A stretch of DNA of 64,000 bases, from the NCBI GenBank assembly GCA_032173965.1, contig CM063290.1, positions 2,912,001 to 2,976,000 of the forward strand. The letters run 5' to 3'. Shown here piece after piece: positions 1 to 12,939 of the stretch; positions within the stretch are counted from its first letter, which is position 1, and every line of letters starts with the position of its first letter. Below the pieces are notes generated by a model. That model saw only the letters and a program-made list of their open reading frames with translations, was not told the origin of the DNA and ran no database searches. A program made the position numbers and the translations under genes. This stretch comes from Sitta carolinensis. Its lineage: Eukaryota; Chordata; Aves; Passeriformes; Sittidae.

Positions 1-3000
1 GCTGCAAGTGATTAAATTTGCTTTCTGTCACGCAATTACATTTTAAAAATTCTGTTCAGTAAAATATTTCTAACTCTGTAACAATAAATTGAACCTGGTG
101 TCACACGGACACGAGTCACATTAACAAGTGCTGCTGCTGCCTGTTGATGAGCTTGCAGCAGCAGATGGGGACTTGGATGGAGCTTTTTCCCTTCTCCTTC
201 ACTTCCATCCATGTCCACATTGTGAAAATAAAGCTGCTATGAAATAGAAAAAGTGAAGCTGCTGCAGGTAACCTGCTCAGCCTTGGCTCGTTGCTGTTCT
301 CAGAGCACAGATCTGCTCTTTACCATCGCTGATGTAAGACCCAGTCGCTCTTTAAAGATCTCTTAGGCTGCTCTTTTTGTTTCTTACAAGCTGATCCCAC
401 CACAAGCACGTCTCTAACCCTGAGGAGAAGGTGAAAAGAGAAGGGAAATGCCCCAAATATGCCCAAGAAACCATCTGACAACATCTGCTGGTGGGTGTTA
501 AAATCAAGAATATCAAAACAGCCCGAGCCCCTGCTCTGTGTGGTTAAGTGACAAAGATCACACTCAACCCCTCCCTCATTTGCTTCATCTGACATTTTTC
601 TTTGGAAAAGCCAGATGCTCAATTAGAAAAATAAGGTATTTTATTAGTAATCAAGAAAATGTCTGCCTACTGGTTTGAATTAAGGTTCATTCTTCCTTTA
701 TCTGGTGGAACCCTTTAAACTGTTAATGTGCTGAACTTAACCAGCTTCCACTTTTTCATTTGCTGAAATTTGGCTTATCAGAGTCAATATAAAGATAGGA
801 AATAAAACCTATAGATAAAACATATAAGGTTAACAGGTGGAAAAAAAACCAGGCCGTGTATGAACCTGAAAAAACTTAGAAAAAATTTAGTTCTTAGAAA
901 AAAACTCACCAGGAAGTAATTTAGCACCTAGAAGTTCAGGCAATAATGCACTGTTATAATTATGCATATTTTCTGACCACAGTCTTATCCTGCAAAGATC
1001 ATTACAAAAGTTATCAGCTTCTTATTCATCCTTTTCTGCATTTAGTGGGGCTCTTTCAGAAGATTCAACCTGAAATTTCTCTTTTGGTAGATTTTCATTC
1101 AGAATGGAAGTTTAAAATTTAGATTGATGCTTATAAATGAAATTTGCATCATTTTCTGACTACATAGTTGTCAGAAGGGGAGTCAATTAAAAGAAAAGGA
1201 ATACTTGCTCTGAATCATACAAAATTACACCAGCAAATGGAATTTTTTCCATAGCATGACTGTTCAGATTCCTTCATCATTCCTTCATCATAATCAAAGA
1301 AAGGTAGGCTTTTAATTCCATCAATAAGATAAATCTTAGCAGAGAAAACTTAAAATGGGATAAAGCAACAGAGCTGAATTAAAAAAAAAAAGAAGAAAAA
1401 AAGTCCCTTTCCCTTCAAACCAAGCCCAACTGGAAACAATTTTTTTGTACTCTTTACCTTGCTTTCCATTGATGGCACAGAGAGGGGAATTTGTCCTGCT
1501 CATTTTGTGAATTTATGCCCCGTGGCCACGCAGAGGAAACAAGAAGTTGTTTCTGGAGCCTGATTCCCCTCAGGGCTCAGGATGTGACCTGCCAGCTGTT
1601 CCTGCCCACTGCCTGTGCATTACTTCTCTCTTAATGACCTTTCAGAAGTGTAGAACATCTAAAGTTTCTTTATCCAATTATTGCTTGCAATATTCAAGTC
1701 GTTTCTGTGTGAACGGTATTAAATCCTTCGAGCATCTGCCCTTTTGTGTTAAATGAATTTAATCAACCCTACTTCGACTAAAATGGATTTTTTGATTAGA
1801 GGCAAGATTGCTGAAAGCAGTTATTTATTTATTTTTTTTATAGTCACAAATTATTTACTCTGCAATCCGAACATTTATTTTTTATGGGCGTGAATAATGA
1901 AAGATTAGAGATGGTGTTTGAGGGGAGAGGGACAGTTCACGTCTGCAAATCATGGTCTACCATCTCAGAGATTGATCAATTTTAAATATTAAATAAATGG
2001 GGAATCTTCTGAATAAAAAAAAAAACCCCTGAAGTGCATAAGAGTTATAGATACAACATCAATGAGTTAACTCCAGGAGAAATTCCATCTTTTTCCTTTT
2101 TCACTGCTCTGATGTATGACTGGTACCCAAAGCAGGGAAAGTGAGCAAATCATTGTTGTCACAGCTACCTCTGAGCGTGATGGGATTTAAAAGGGAAGAG
2201 ATTACACACACAGATATTTGAAATTAAATAGTCAAATGAATGCAGTCTGGTTTCAGCACAGATTTCCACAGAATTTCCCACAAGAACTTCATGACAAAAC
2301 TGAAAGCTCTATAAGTAATTCCCTGCTACCAACATGTAAATTTGAGAGGAAATCGTCTTTTCTTTTTTGTGATGTGAAAAATACTGCAAATCTTTACCAG
2401 ACCAGTGGTCAGACAGGTCAGAAGGGAAAGGAGAACTAAAAATAAATTCATACAAACCCATGAACATTTGGCCACTTCCAAAAAAAAAAAAAAAAAAAAA
2501 AGAATTAAAATTCTTTAGCAATTCAAAATTAGCTTCCCATAGACAATTTCCTCAGTTATATAATTCATGACTGAACTCTCTTGAAAACTTTTCACTTCAA
2601 AAAATCTGAATAGTCTTGTCTTCTGAAGAATGCTTTTGAACTGCCAATATGGCAAATAATCCCAGTGTGTTTTCCATGGGGGAGAGGGAATCGTGGGCTT
2701 TGTTCTACTGAACCAGCAGAAGTTTTGCCCTGGACTTCAATGGAAGGAAGAGGAGATTTTGTGCCTTTAAAGAGGGAAGAGCATCAAAGTGGCCACCACA
2801 CAATGCACAGCTGCACCAGGAAGGGATTTTGTGTCGTAAATGACAAAATCTAGGCCAGAGTTGGGGAGTGATTTCCAATTCCTTTTCATTTCTCAGCATC
2901 TCCCACTCTCTGCTCCTGCATAATGAGGGGCTGCAGCTGAAGTTGCCTCCATCACTCTGTGAGCTGACGTTCCTCCTAAGATGTATTATGTATACAAATG

Positions 3001-4023
3001 ATGACACTTTAGGAAACTTTTGTTCTGAGGAAGTCTCATCAAAAGGAAGTGCTTCTCAAATGAAAGAATTAGCCATGCTATTTGATGTGGGAGAAAACAC
3101 AACTCGGCTTTGGTGGAGCCATTGCCATGCCTTTAATGCCTTTATAACACTGGGGTTGGGGAAAATTTGGCTTTAAAAACTTTTGGACTTCATTTTTTGA
3201 AGGCTCCTGAACAAGTGAACAGGGTTTTTTTCGAGTAATTGGTGAATGTGACTCTGTCTTTCAGATGTTAACTGCCAGAGGCTTTGCACAGTGAACAGGG
3301 CAGAAATCCAGCAGGAAAAAGAAGAATTTCTGTGGGAGTTTCATGGAAAAACCACTCACCACCTGGGATCTAAGCAGCCACATTTTTTTGGATGAGGATC
3401 TCATTTTTTCCTTACTACCAAAAATCCCCCAAAGCTTTAGTGCATTTCTAAGAAATTAAAGTTTTACTCCTCACGATGGGTCTGAACTTGAATCTCTTAA
3501 TCCAAACCTATCCCAGAGCATTGTGTACACCAAGGAACTGGAAACTGGGGACAGAACTGGAGTTGTTTTTCTTGTTGAGTTTCAAGTACACAAAACCCAC
3601 ATATGGAGGGTGCTTGGGCAAAGGTGAACCAAACAATTTAATAATGAGCTATGTTTATCGACTTAATTTGTTCAGCAGCTTCTAAAGGGCTCATCCTAAA
3701 ACCTCTCATTGAGTTCTCTGTACTCCTAGAACCACTTTCTTCACTTAAGCTGATAAAACTGTCACATTTTGAGTGTTTTATTCAGCTCCATTTCCAGAGG
3801 GGAAGTCAAACACTCAATCCCAACTGCCCTTGGAGCAGGGAATTTACACGCCCTGTTGCTTTGTGATGGCTGTGCTGTCAGAATAAATGACTCCAGCGTT
3901 GTGAGTGTATTTCAACACCAGAATAAATTCATTGTGTGTGGTTAATGTCACAGCAATCCAAACAAAATCCTCACAGGAAATACAGGGGAGAGAGGACAGG
4001 TAGGATTTTCCGTGTTGGGTGGA
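1..4023. other. Unique AT-rich non-coding DNA, no gene seen
   Basis: No repeat family or coding region is recognisable here. Open frames are at most about 100 codons, overlap on both strands and show no family motif. The only low-complexity elements are short A runs, including a run of about 22 A at 2480-2501. This could be intergenic or intronic sequence. Confidence 0.6.
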
Positions 4024-4212
4024 ACATGGAATCAGAGATCCATGGAGGGTTTGGGGGTGGAAGGGACATTAAAGATCATCCCATTCCAACCCCAGCCATG
4101 GCAGGGACACCTCCCACCATCCCAGGCTGCTCCCAGCCCCAGTGTCCAGCCTGGCCTGGGACAATTCCAGGGATCCAGGGGCAGCCACAGCTGCTCTGGG
4201 CACCCTGAGAAG
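4024..4212 (-). mobile_element. CR1 LINE fragment, 3' end
   Basis: The + strand reads as the complement of an avian CR1 3' end. It has the GGTGGAAGGGACATTAAAGA block, then a CCATTCCAACCCC block, 'GGCAGGGACACCTCCCACC', 'CAGCCTGGCCTGGGACAATTCCAGGGAT' (split here as consecutive blocks) and 'GCCACAGCTGCTCTGGGCA'. The element is therefore on the minus strand with its 3' end at the left. It is only about 190 bp long, so heavily 5'-truncated, which is usual for CR1. Overlapping open frames on both strands are shadows of this repeat. Confidence 0.85.
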
Positions 4213-5102
4213 TTACTGGCCAGGAAAAACACTTCATCATTTACTTTTTCCTGTTTAGCAGCCACAGATACCTGAACTCAGAATAGACACAGAGTTTATT
4301 TTCTCTTTAAAAGCATTTCAAGTAAAAAACCCAGACTCACGTGCAGAGGGATGAGAATTTGACTGACATCTCCCAAGAGCTGCTCCCCAGCCACAGGAGA
4401 ATCCACAGAAGAATCCCAATCTCCATCTTCTGGTCCTGCAGGAGTTACTGCAGCACGTGGCAAGAACAAGGAAATCAGAACTTCCCAAGGCCACGACTTG
4501 CTTCAGGCATGTCTTGCAAATACACCTCAGATCTTCTTTTGACTTTTAAGAAGCTCTGTGAACAGTCTTTTCTCTAAAGCCATCAGTTATTAAAAGGTCA
4601 AGAAAATGTAGCAGTCCTAGAGAAAGAGATCAATTAGGAATGCGTGCTGGTGAGCTGATTAAGTTTTAAAAGCTCTTCATGCTAAAATAATATCTTTGAG
4701 ATAATGTATGCCATGGCACCCACCAACCTGCTTTCATTCTGTAGTGCTGCTGTGAACTTTAAAAAAGGTTCTTCAAGAAAAGAAAACAGTTAAACCCTTT
4801 GACTTGCAATACATTTAAACTCTAATGAAGAAATTAAACGGGAAGACACAGAGTTTCTTTTGCCAGGCTCTCATCAGTATTTTCCATGCAGATGTCAGGC
4901 TAACACTAGAATATTGCTCCCTGGAATGTATTAATTTCTTTTCACATGCTCTCAGGAGTTCCTGCTATCATCTAAGACCTCAGTTTATCAAGGTGATTAA
5001 GCTCATGACTAATTTGATTGATCTGTCCCATAATAAATGTTCACATTTTTGAGAGACTGGGGATCTAGGCTATTAGCCAAAAAAACCCAAACCAAAAAAG
5101 TG

Positions 5103-5243
5103 AAAATCTCACCCGAACCTAAGATGAAGACTGGGTCTGAGTTTCAATTCTTGGATAAAGCCAAAGAAAAAAAAAAGAAATTAAAATCCCACCCAAACCC
5201 AAAATGAAGTCTGGGTCTGCATTTCTCTTCTTGGATAAAGCCA
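5103..5243. repeat. Two-copy tandem duplication, period about 81 bp
   Basis: A block beginning AAAATCTCACCC and ending TTGGATAAAGCCA at 5103-5162 recurs at 5183-5243 with about a dozen differences. An A-rich spacer separates the copies. The second copy ends in a small perfect inverted repeat (ATAAAGCC, ATG, GGCTTTAT). The divergence suggests an old local duplication. No coding meaning is apparent. Confidence 0.8.
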
Positions 5244-6911
5244 TGGGCTTTATTCATGGGCTGGATTTCAAGCTTGCCAAGAAAAGAACTCCCAGTAGTA
5301 ACAGCAGGGTTTTATCCAGACCCTAATCCTTCTCCTTGATTACAGACACTGTAGGAAAAGTACCAGGAGATGTAAACACAGCACAGCAAAGAATTCGATG
5401 CAATAAAATCCACATCTAATTTTTCCTCTAGTTGCTACATGAGTCCATAATATTTTCTTGTTTCTCTCTGAAACATTTTTTGTGCTTTCCCAGCTGAGAA
5501 TAAAGATAGAAGAAATCAATGCAAAAGCAGAGTTTCTGCTGATATTTAATGGGGTAAACAATCTATTCTAAACTCTTCCTAACAGACAGCTCCTCTGAGA
5601 TGCACTTGGCAGATGCTTCTCAATCCAGATAAAAGAGATCCCATTATCTTCTTTTCATGTGGTAGTCACTTGGCTCCTCAAAGATTCATATCTCTTCTCA
5701 TTTGGAAATTCTTTATTCTACAGGGAAATGGCTTTTCTCAAAGAAGCAGGTACAGAAGAGGAGCTCTAACAAAAGAATGGCTCAAAGGGAATTAATACCT
5801 GCCAGACCTAAGGGAAGTTTTGTGTCAGCTCCACTAAGACACAAACTGAGGGTCTCACACACAGATTTATTACAATTCCACATTATTTTCAATTATTCTA
5901 TTTCTTTGTTAGGACCAAAGCTTCATTGAAAGTCAGTGAGATAGGGCATCTGAGTTAAAGTTATGAGATGACTGAATTAAAGATTTTTTTTAAAGAAGAA
6001 TACAAATTGCAAGTTGAGCAAAACTGAAATGTTAGTGGGAGGTGGAGGTGAAGCTTGTTTCTACTGGCACATGTACTGAAAGAAGTTGCTCTGCCTGCCA
6101 GTGGTTTTCCTTGCTGTGTATTTTCTACTCAACTTCATTTTAGAGCTCCAAACATACTGGTGATAAAAATAATAATTTGTAGCTAAAACAGCAGCTCGCT
6201 GACCATTCTCAAGACTGAGATTTACCAAATTCACATCATCAGCTTCTAAGTTTCCAAATCAGCTCTGACTCCAGGCAGTCCCTGAGCAATTCCCTCATTC
6301 TGTGGCTTTCAGAGGAGCCTTTCCTCCAAGGTTAAGCTCGTGTTTGTGTGACTTTTTGAGAACTTGGTATTTCCTAACATTTGCTACAGAATTTGGGAAT
6401 GAGGCATCAGCATTGGTACCCTACTGGTTATACCCTGCAAATGTGCAGATGCAGTCCCAGCGATTGGATTGAGCCTTAACTATGCTTGGAGCTATTCTAA
6501 TAACCTATCTTTGCAAGTGAATGAGCAATAAAATATAGACTGTACATTCAAGAAATTTGAAAGGCAAGATTAGATACCTGTTATAACCGCAATTGTCGTC
6601 AGCTTCTGGAGGATGCATCTGTATCTGAAGTTCGTACCTAAAGTAAGGACTGAAAGATAAACATTTCTATCATCTTGCAGAGATAGAAAACTTGAAGAGG
6701 CAAAATAAAATAAAAAAAAACAAAAAGGACCTGGACATTCAAGAAAACACATTGAAAAGCAAGATGGGAATACAGTTATTCTCACAATTGTCTTCACTCT
6801 CGAGGATATTCTTCTCTGCTGTTCGTATCCTAAAAGCTAAAGGACTGAAATGGAAGGCTGAGAACAAGTTTCTATCTTGGCTGTAAACCAGAGTAACTAC
6901 AGTTTATGAAC
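5244..6911. other. Unique non-coding DNA, no gene seen
   Basis: AT-rich sequence without a recognisable repeat family. Two similar 'GAAAxGCAAGAT' passages around 6560 and 6755, each followed by related text ending in a CTAAAG-like motif, hint at a diverged local duplication of about 190 bp. Nothing else stands out. Confidence 0.5.
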
Positions 6912-7352
6912 CTTTTTAAAAAAATAACAAACAAAAAACAACCAACCAATCAACCAAAACCCAAAATAAACAAATAAAAAGCAACCAACCAAAACCCACC
7001 CAAAACAAAATAAAACCAAAAAACACCAAACAAACAAAAAAAAACCAACCAACAACAAATGAAACCCAAAAACCAACAACAAACCCAAAACAAACAAAAA
7101 AACATAATGAAACAAAATCCCAAAAGCAAACAAAACCCCTCAACATAAACAAACAAAAAACCCAACCAAAAGAACCCTCAAAACCAAACAAAAACCCAAC
7201 CAAGCCACCAGAACCATGAACAACTCTACAAAAAACCAAACCAAACCAAAACAAAAACCCAAACAAAAAACTCCAAAACAAAACAAGCAAAAATACCCCA
7301 TCTAACCAACCAAAAAACAAACCCAAACCAAACCCCCAAAAAAACCCCAAAA
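6912..7352. repeat. A/C-only low-complexity tract (AAAC/AACC-rich)
   Basis: About 440 bp are built almost entirely from A and C in irregular AAAC, AACC, CAAA and CCAA words, with only scattered G or T. The composition is extremely strand-asymmetric. Overlapping minus-strand frames of up to 144 codons read as Phe, Gly, Leu, Val and Trp runs purely because GTTT/GGTT words lack stops. They should not be called membrane proteins. Confidence 0.9.
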
Positions 7353-8261
7353 ACCAAGGGAAGAATTTTCAATGTAACTTTAGGATAAAAGAATAAAATG
7401 TTGTTGTTCAGTAGAACTCATATCTAATCCAAATATCCCTACCTACCTTGGTTACTCCTGGGATGCTCCGTATTCCAGGAGTTTTAACTGCAAATCTTGG
7501 TGCATTATTTATTGCCAAAATATCAAACTACATTCCCCCCACTATTTGCTCAGGCTCCCAACCTCTGTGTCAGAGCAGCTGTGTCTTTTCAAAAGTTCAT
7601 CAAGCTGTGCAAATTATGAAGATTTTCATATTTTAATATTAAGCCTTTCGTTTCAGGAAATGGAACACAGTTATTTCCTCCGTGCAAAACTTCAGAAACA
7701 ATTACCTTTCAGGAGTGGACACTGCTGCAGATTGAGGCTGTCAGAATTGCCTGTGCAGCCTCTTGCTGTAATGGATGCGATATTCACACCCTAATTTCCA
7801 TAAAAATAGGTTTTACAGAGTAACTGTTCTGGGATTTATTAGATTTTCCTGCAAAGCATTATAATTATCTCATACATCAACCATAACTAGTGCTTGTTAT
7901 AAATGCCAGTTGCAATCATTCCCTGATTTTGTTGATGCTCTAAGAATATTGGAGTTATACTTCAGTTTATTGGGAGAAGAAATTAGTTCATGTGATTACA
8001 AACTGTGCGTTTACCTCATTGTATTGAAATTAATGACAAACTTCAAACTCTTCATCATTTGAAGTTCCATTGACGCAAAAAAAGCATCACACATATTAAA
8101 TATATTAATTAAAAATCTCAGGGCTTTCTTAACACCCATTATTTCAGAAGTGTTTGGGCAGTGCAATCTTGAGTTTGGGAAAACTATAAAGCAAAAATAT
8201 TCAAATTTTCCCACTTATATGCAGACTGACAAGTAAATGTGCATGCTAATTATTCTAAGCA

Positions 8262-8322
8262 AGAGTTTGGACTGAATACCCTCCTTGGGTCCCTCTGAAT
8301 CTGAGTTATCCTATGATCTGTT
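8262..8322 (+). mobile_element. Possible CR1 3'-end relic
   Basis: The text 'GTTTGGACTGAATACCCTCC' followed by 'TTGGGTCCCTCTGAATCTGAG' and 'ATCCTATGATCTGT' resembles the common CR1 tail: TTGGACTAGATGACC, a GGTCCCTTCCAACC block, then ATTCTATGATTCTG. It is short and diverged, so chance or another CR1 subfamily cannot be excluded. Confidence 0.45.
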
Positions 8323-8785
8323 GAATGTTCAGTCTCTGAAGGATTAGACAGAAATGCAGCTTGAAGAGCTCAGTGCAGGAAATGTGCTTTAAATAGAGGG
8401 GATGCAGTTGTGCAGCCCAGGAGCTCACAGCTGAATTTTCAAATCCCAAACAGGAGAAGCAGCTGCTCTGTAAGAATGGATGGATTGCTGCCTTCTGCGA
8501 ATATCCTGGAATTTCAAACCATTCTTCTGTTTGGCAGAGAACTTGGAGATCTTAGCTTTGTTTCTGCCTGTGTAGATTATTTCTCTGAGTTTCTCATAAC
8601 TGGTGCTACTGGTTGGGTTTTCACAAGGGTGAGCACCACTTCAAGACTGAAATGTTGGGTTTGATGTTGAATCTGTTCCACTAAAGGCAGAAAAGTTACT
8701 CTTTTTTTCTTTTTCTTTTTCTTCATTTTTAATTATGTATTTTTATTTAGGTCAAAACAGAAACATTTCATAAAATTTTTTTGGG

Positions 8786-8850
8786 CTGGAAAGGACCTTC
8801 AAGATTATTTATTTCAACCTCCTTGTCATTTGGGGCTGGGACACTTGCAA
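8786..8850 (-). mobile_element. Possible CR1 3'-region relic
   Basis: 'GGGCTGGAAAGGACCTTCAA' followed by 'GATTATTTATTTCAACCTCC' and 'GGGCTGGGACACTTGCAA' resembles the complement of the CR1 3' region. The fragment is about 65 bp and diverged, so the call is tentative. Confidence 0.45.
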
Positions 8851-9439
8851 ATATTCTCTGTCTGATGTCAAAGTGTTTAAAAGTATTAGAGAAAGAATAA
8901 AAAAGACCAATTCAAGTACCTGGACCAAACCCAGCATCTTGTTTAGCTCACTTTCACCTCTTACTGAGATCTTTGCACTGCTGCCCTGTGCTGCCCAGTT
9001 GCAGAGGTATTGAGCAGGTAGAGAGAAATGGAAAAATCTCCTCTCTGGGGCAGTGACCAAGAATTGGATTGGGTTGGCAAAGAAAGCCTTGATGTCCCCA
9101 TTGTAGGACTGAGGTTTGCCCTGCTCAAAGCAGGAAATTGAACTTCCAGAAACCATTTCTGATTTTTTTCTCTCCTTTGTCTAATCTTGGTTATATATTA
9201 TTCACTTTGAAATACCCCTCGGTTAATAAAGAGCAAAAAGAAATTTCAAATTTAGTCAAATAACCATTTTGCTGCGCATTTCCCTGGGCCTGGGTGACAC
9301 CAAACCTCTGGGTGTTCATCAGGTGCATTTCTCAGGTTCCCTCCCCCAAATACAACTGAGATATTCTCATCTCATAACATAAACATGCTTTTTTTTCCTT
9401 TTTTTTTTTCCAGGAGGAAACAGGGATGGTGAGCTCAGC

Positions 9440-9800
9440 CAGAAACGCTGTCAGAGGCTGAGATTCACAACATTAGCACTTCCATTAAGCACAGAGCAGA
9501 AGCAAAGCAAGGTGGAGAGGAGAAGAGGCCATAACCTGGTTTGTGCTTCCACAAAGCAATTTATAAATACTACAGTTCTCGGAGAAAAGAGTGGAGAGTT
9601 TTCGAAAGTCTCAGAGGTAATTAGCCAGACAGGTTTTGGCACTTGATTGATTGCTTTTTGAAAAACATTAAAGCCCCCAGAGCTGCAACAAAGTTAAAAG
9701 CTTAGGTCTAGACATGAGGTCATCATTCTTCATTATCACTTTATGTGGAGAAATAAAAAAGCGATGCGCTGGTGATTGAAACCCAAGCACTTATTGATAG
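9440..9800. promoter_or_regulatory. Candidate conserved non-coding element (homeodomain/SOX-like sites)
   Basis: A unique stretch without repeats. It contains a TAATTA core at 9618-9623, a TGATTGATTG at 9644-9653 (PBX/HOX-like) and AACAAAG at 9687-9693 (SOX/TCF-like), all within 80 bp. This is the texture of vertebrate developmental enhancers. Individual motifs are common by chance, so without cross-species alignment this is only a candidate. Confidence 0.22.
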
Positions 9801-10984
9801 AACTCTGCACCATAAACCTCCCTGCCCCTCTCTGGGCCGGCTAACAAATTATCCTATTTACCAGACAGCTCTGCCAGGTGCTTCCTAACCGGTTCCTCCC
9901 TCCAGCCTGGGGCTGGCAAATGGAGCAGGCACAGGATGGGAGTTCAGTGCCCGCTGGAGTGTCTGAGCAGAGCTGATGGATTGTTCCAAACTGTGCCTTC
10001 CACAGCCCCCAAACCGCCACGGCATGTCAGGGGCAGAGGAGGGGAGCCTCACTTATGGTTATTGATGCTCCCCAGCACTGAGACCTCACAAAAAGCACAG
10101 TTTCTGCAAGGGAAACCTGCCAAGGCTGCCAAACCCTCGGAGGAGGGACCAGCAGTGATTCATGAGGTGATCTCCAACCCCTGCACCCTGTTGGCATCAG
10201 TGGCTTCAGCCATGTGAAAAGCTCCTGTTGCACTTCAGAGGGATGGAAAAACACACCCATCAGTCATTTTTGCACTAATGTGTTGCATGGGTCTCCCAGG
10301 ACTGCAAAAACGAGAGTAAAAACTCCTGGTGGAGTATTTATAGAAAATATGTTTTGAAGTTTATATTAGGAATATTGCACCTACGTTTCTGGGTGTCTTG
10401 TAGAACTTCAAGGGGTCAGCTCTGGAACTGGTAAGAGGTTTGGGAAGCCAGGAGGATGTTGCAGTGCTAATCTCAGCAGCTCTTTGTTGCAATGGAAGGG
10501 AGGTGCTGGAGAAATCTCCCTGTAAAATGCACAGACATCCCAGTGTAAATATTTAGGGATTTACATTCAATAAAAATTCCTCAGAAAGCTGATGCTGCCA
10601 TGGGCCAAGAGGACAAATCACTGACTTCTTGCACTTCCTTTGTGCCCAGCATTTTGTCATCCAAATTAGCAGAAGGATTGTAGCTTTTGGTTAGATTTGG
10701 CTAAAGGTGATTTTTCCCCAGCTGTCCTGATCCATACACAAAGTTTAATAAAAAAGTAATAAACCCCAAACTGTCTGCAATGAAACCACTATGTGAAAAC
10801 CTACATGGAAAACCCTTGCACAGCATCCAAAGTGGAAATAAAATATAAAAGCTACAGCCTGAACTTGGTGACTGCTCTTCCACAAAAGGGGATTGCTCCT
10901 TCCAGAACTTGGGAGAGGAATTTCTACCCAATCCAGGTTTGGAAAACTGGAATATCTCAGAATGTCTGAGTTCATGACCTGGAG

Positions 10985-11002
10985 TGACGTGACATTGACG
11001 TG
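10985..11002. promoter_or_regulatory. Two TGACGTG motifs, 11 bp apart
   Basis: TGACGTG occurs at 10985-10991 and again at 10996-11002, so the starts are 11 bp apart, about one helical turn. TGACGTG is the core recognised by CREB/ATF bZIP factors. Both CpGs are retained in a CpG-poor neighbourhood. No promoter or transcript is visible nearby, so function is unproven. Confidence 0.2.
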
Positions 11003-12939
11003 GCATTTGTTTGACAATATTGATATTAAAACAATAGTTCTGTGAAATACTGGGTGGGTGCTGCTCTCTAATTGTTTTATCTCAGTGTCAAACCCGTGCT
11101 GGTTTTCCGCTGCTTTCTCTTACAGTCACAAAAAATAGGGATATGCCAATATGGTAAGGATAAAACACCCTGATCTATCCCCGACACGAAATTCATCCTT
11201 CCCACTTTTAAAACATTCCAACTCCTGAATCAAATCCTGCTGTTGAGCAGAACCCCTGCACCACAGCACTGAGTCCCTGCAGTGTGGTACAGAGACACAA
11301 TTTCAGTTTTATTTCCTTGCTCTGGGAAATCTGCAGTAGTGGGTTTGTACATGATTAGTCTATTAAAAAATGCACCATTTTATCCTTATAGAGCATTCAT
11401 TATTTCCTAATTGTGTCAGTTGTTTCTGCACTGAATTCCTTCCTAAACCCCCCTTCAAAACAACCACAATAACACAAAAAAAAAAAAAAAAAAGTTAAAA
11501 AAACCCCAAACACTCGCACATCCAGACATGATGAACTGACTAGATGTTGGTACTAAATATTTATCTGTTGAAATTTGTCCTTCTACGAGAATCTTGGAAT
11601 GCTCACGAGTGGAAGAGCAGGACTGGCCCAGTTCCTCAGGAAGGCAGATATACAGCAGGTTTGATGGAGAGAGGAAGAAGTCAGCTTTTATTACATGAAA
11701 AGGGGAAAAAAAAAAAGAAAAAAAGCACCAAGGACTAAGGGAGAGAAAAATCCATAGTTGTATTTTCTGTGAAAAATTCGAATGACTGTTCCACTTTTAA
11801 ATGTACTCACTACACCTATCAAAAGAAAATTAAGAATAAAAGTTACCTGAACATCTTGGGACTAGAAGTATTTAATTTCACAGCCGAGCCAGACTGATAC
11901 TAATTCATATAAATCACAGCCCAGCTTAGCAGAGAAGCCATTTCCAGGGATTGCCAAGATATGTCTCTTTCAAACTTTTGAAAACACTATTTCACTCCTC
12001 ACATAAAAGTGACTGGAGAACCTGACTGAGAGTCCACTGGTTCCTTTGGCTGACTAAACCCCATTAATATATTGGGCCATTTACTTTGGTGAAAGCCACG
12101 TTCTGGGCTTTGGACAGGAGGCTGATGGCTCTGTGGCTCTTCATATTTCACTTTATCACCTATTTTGTGCAAGTGGCAACAGCTGAGTGCCTGAGATTTG
12201 TTTCTGGATAATACACACCATGAACAATTTCAGCTGCTCCCTGAATTTTCTTTGCTGCAGCCATCACAATAAACTGTACTTGCAGTTCCCATAATTTCAC
12301 CTTTCCATTTTTTTGGCCACCTTTCCCTCCCATGGTCTGCACTACATTCAGCTCATCTTGCAATATTAATAACACTTCTACCTTAATGTTAGCCTGCTTG
12401 TCAAATCAGAAAAGAAAAATAACTACATGGGCTTTAGGGTGATTAAAGACAGTAAAACTCCGAGTTACAAAGATGTGAGATCAATACTTTATGTGAAATC
12501 TGTGCTCTGTTAAATCCTGCTTCCAGCAAGGCTTTAAAAAGTCCATCTAAAGCCTGGCCCAGTACAGGCTATGCCCAGGTAGCTTTTGTCTCTAAATTTT
12601 AACACAAATTGGACAAGACATGTCCAATGCCTTGCACATATTTAAGTGTCTGCCTGGAGCCTGCATATGATTTATGGCAGGGAAGACAAGCCTTTCCCTC
12701 GTCCTAAAGAGGGTGAGAGTCTCTTAGTGAGTGTCCAAGAGGAAATGCTCCAGATCCATCCAGATGCAAATCTGTATTTATTAACAGGAGATCTGGGACA
12801 AACAGGCAAGGAGCAGCAGCCAGTCGAGTGGTGTCAGGAGGAGAGACAAAAAGCTGGAGAACAGCAACCCTGTGACCATTTCACCTTTTTTTTAATACCT
12901 CTTTCCCTTGTGAAAGGCTCCTTCAAGCCCAATCTCCCC

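Larger units (their letters stand above)
7353..12939. other. Unique non-coding DNA with weak CR1 relics
   Basis: No gene is supported. The stretch includes two weak CR1 relics near 8.27 and 8.79 kb, a conserved-element-like segment at 9.44-9.80 kb and a paired TGACGTG motif at 10.99 kb, each listed separately. Open frames (longest 115 codons wholly inside this stretch; a 152-codon frame begins at 12646 and runs past its end) show no recognisable domain. Confidence 0.55.

Noticed and set aside
6897..7350. Phe/Gly/Val/Trp-rich minus-strand frames that look like membrane proteins
   Set aside because: Translations of the A/C-only tract. Composition alone creates the hydrophobic pattern.
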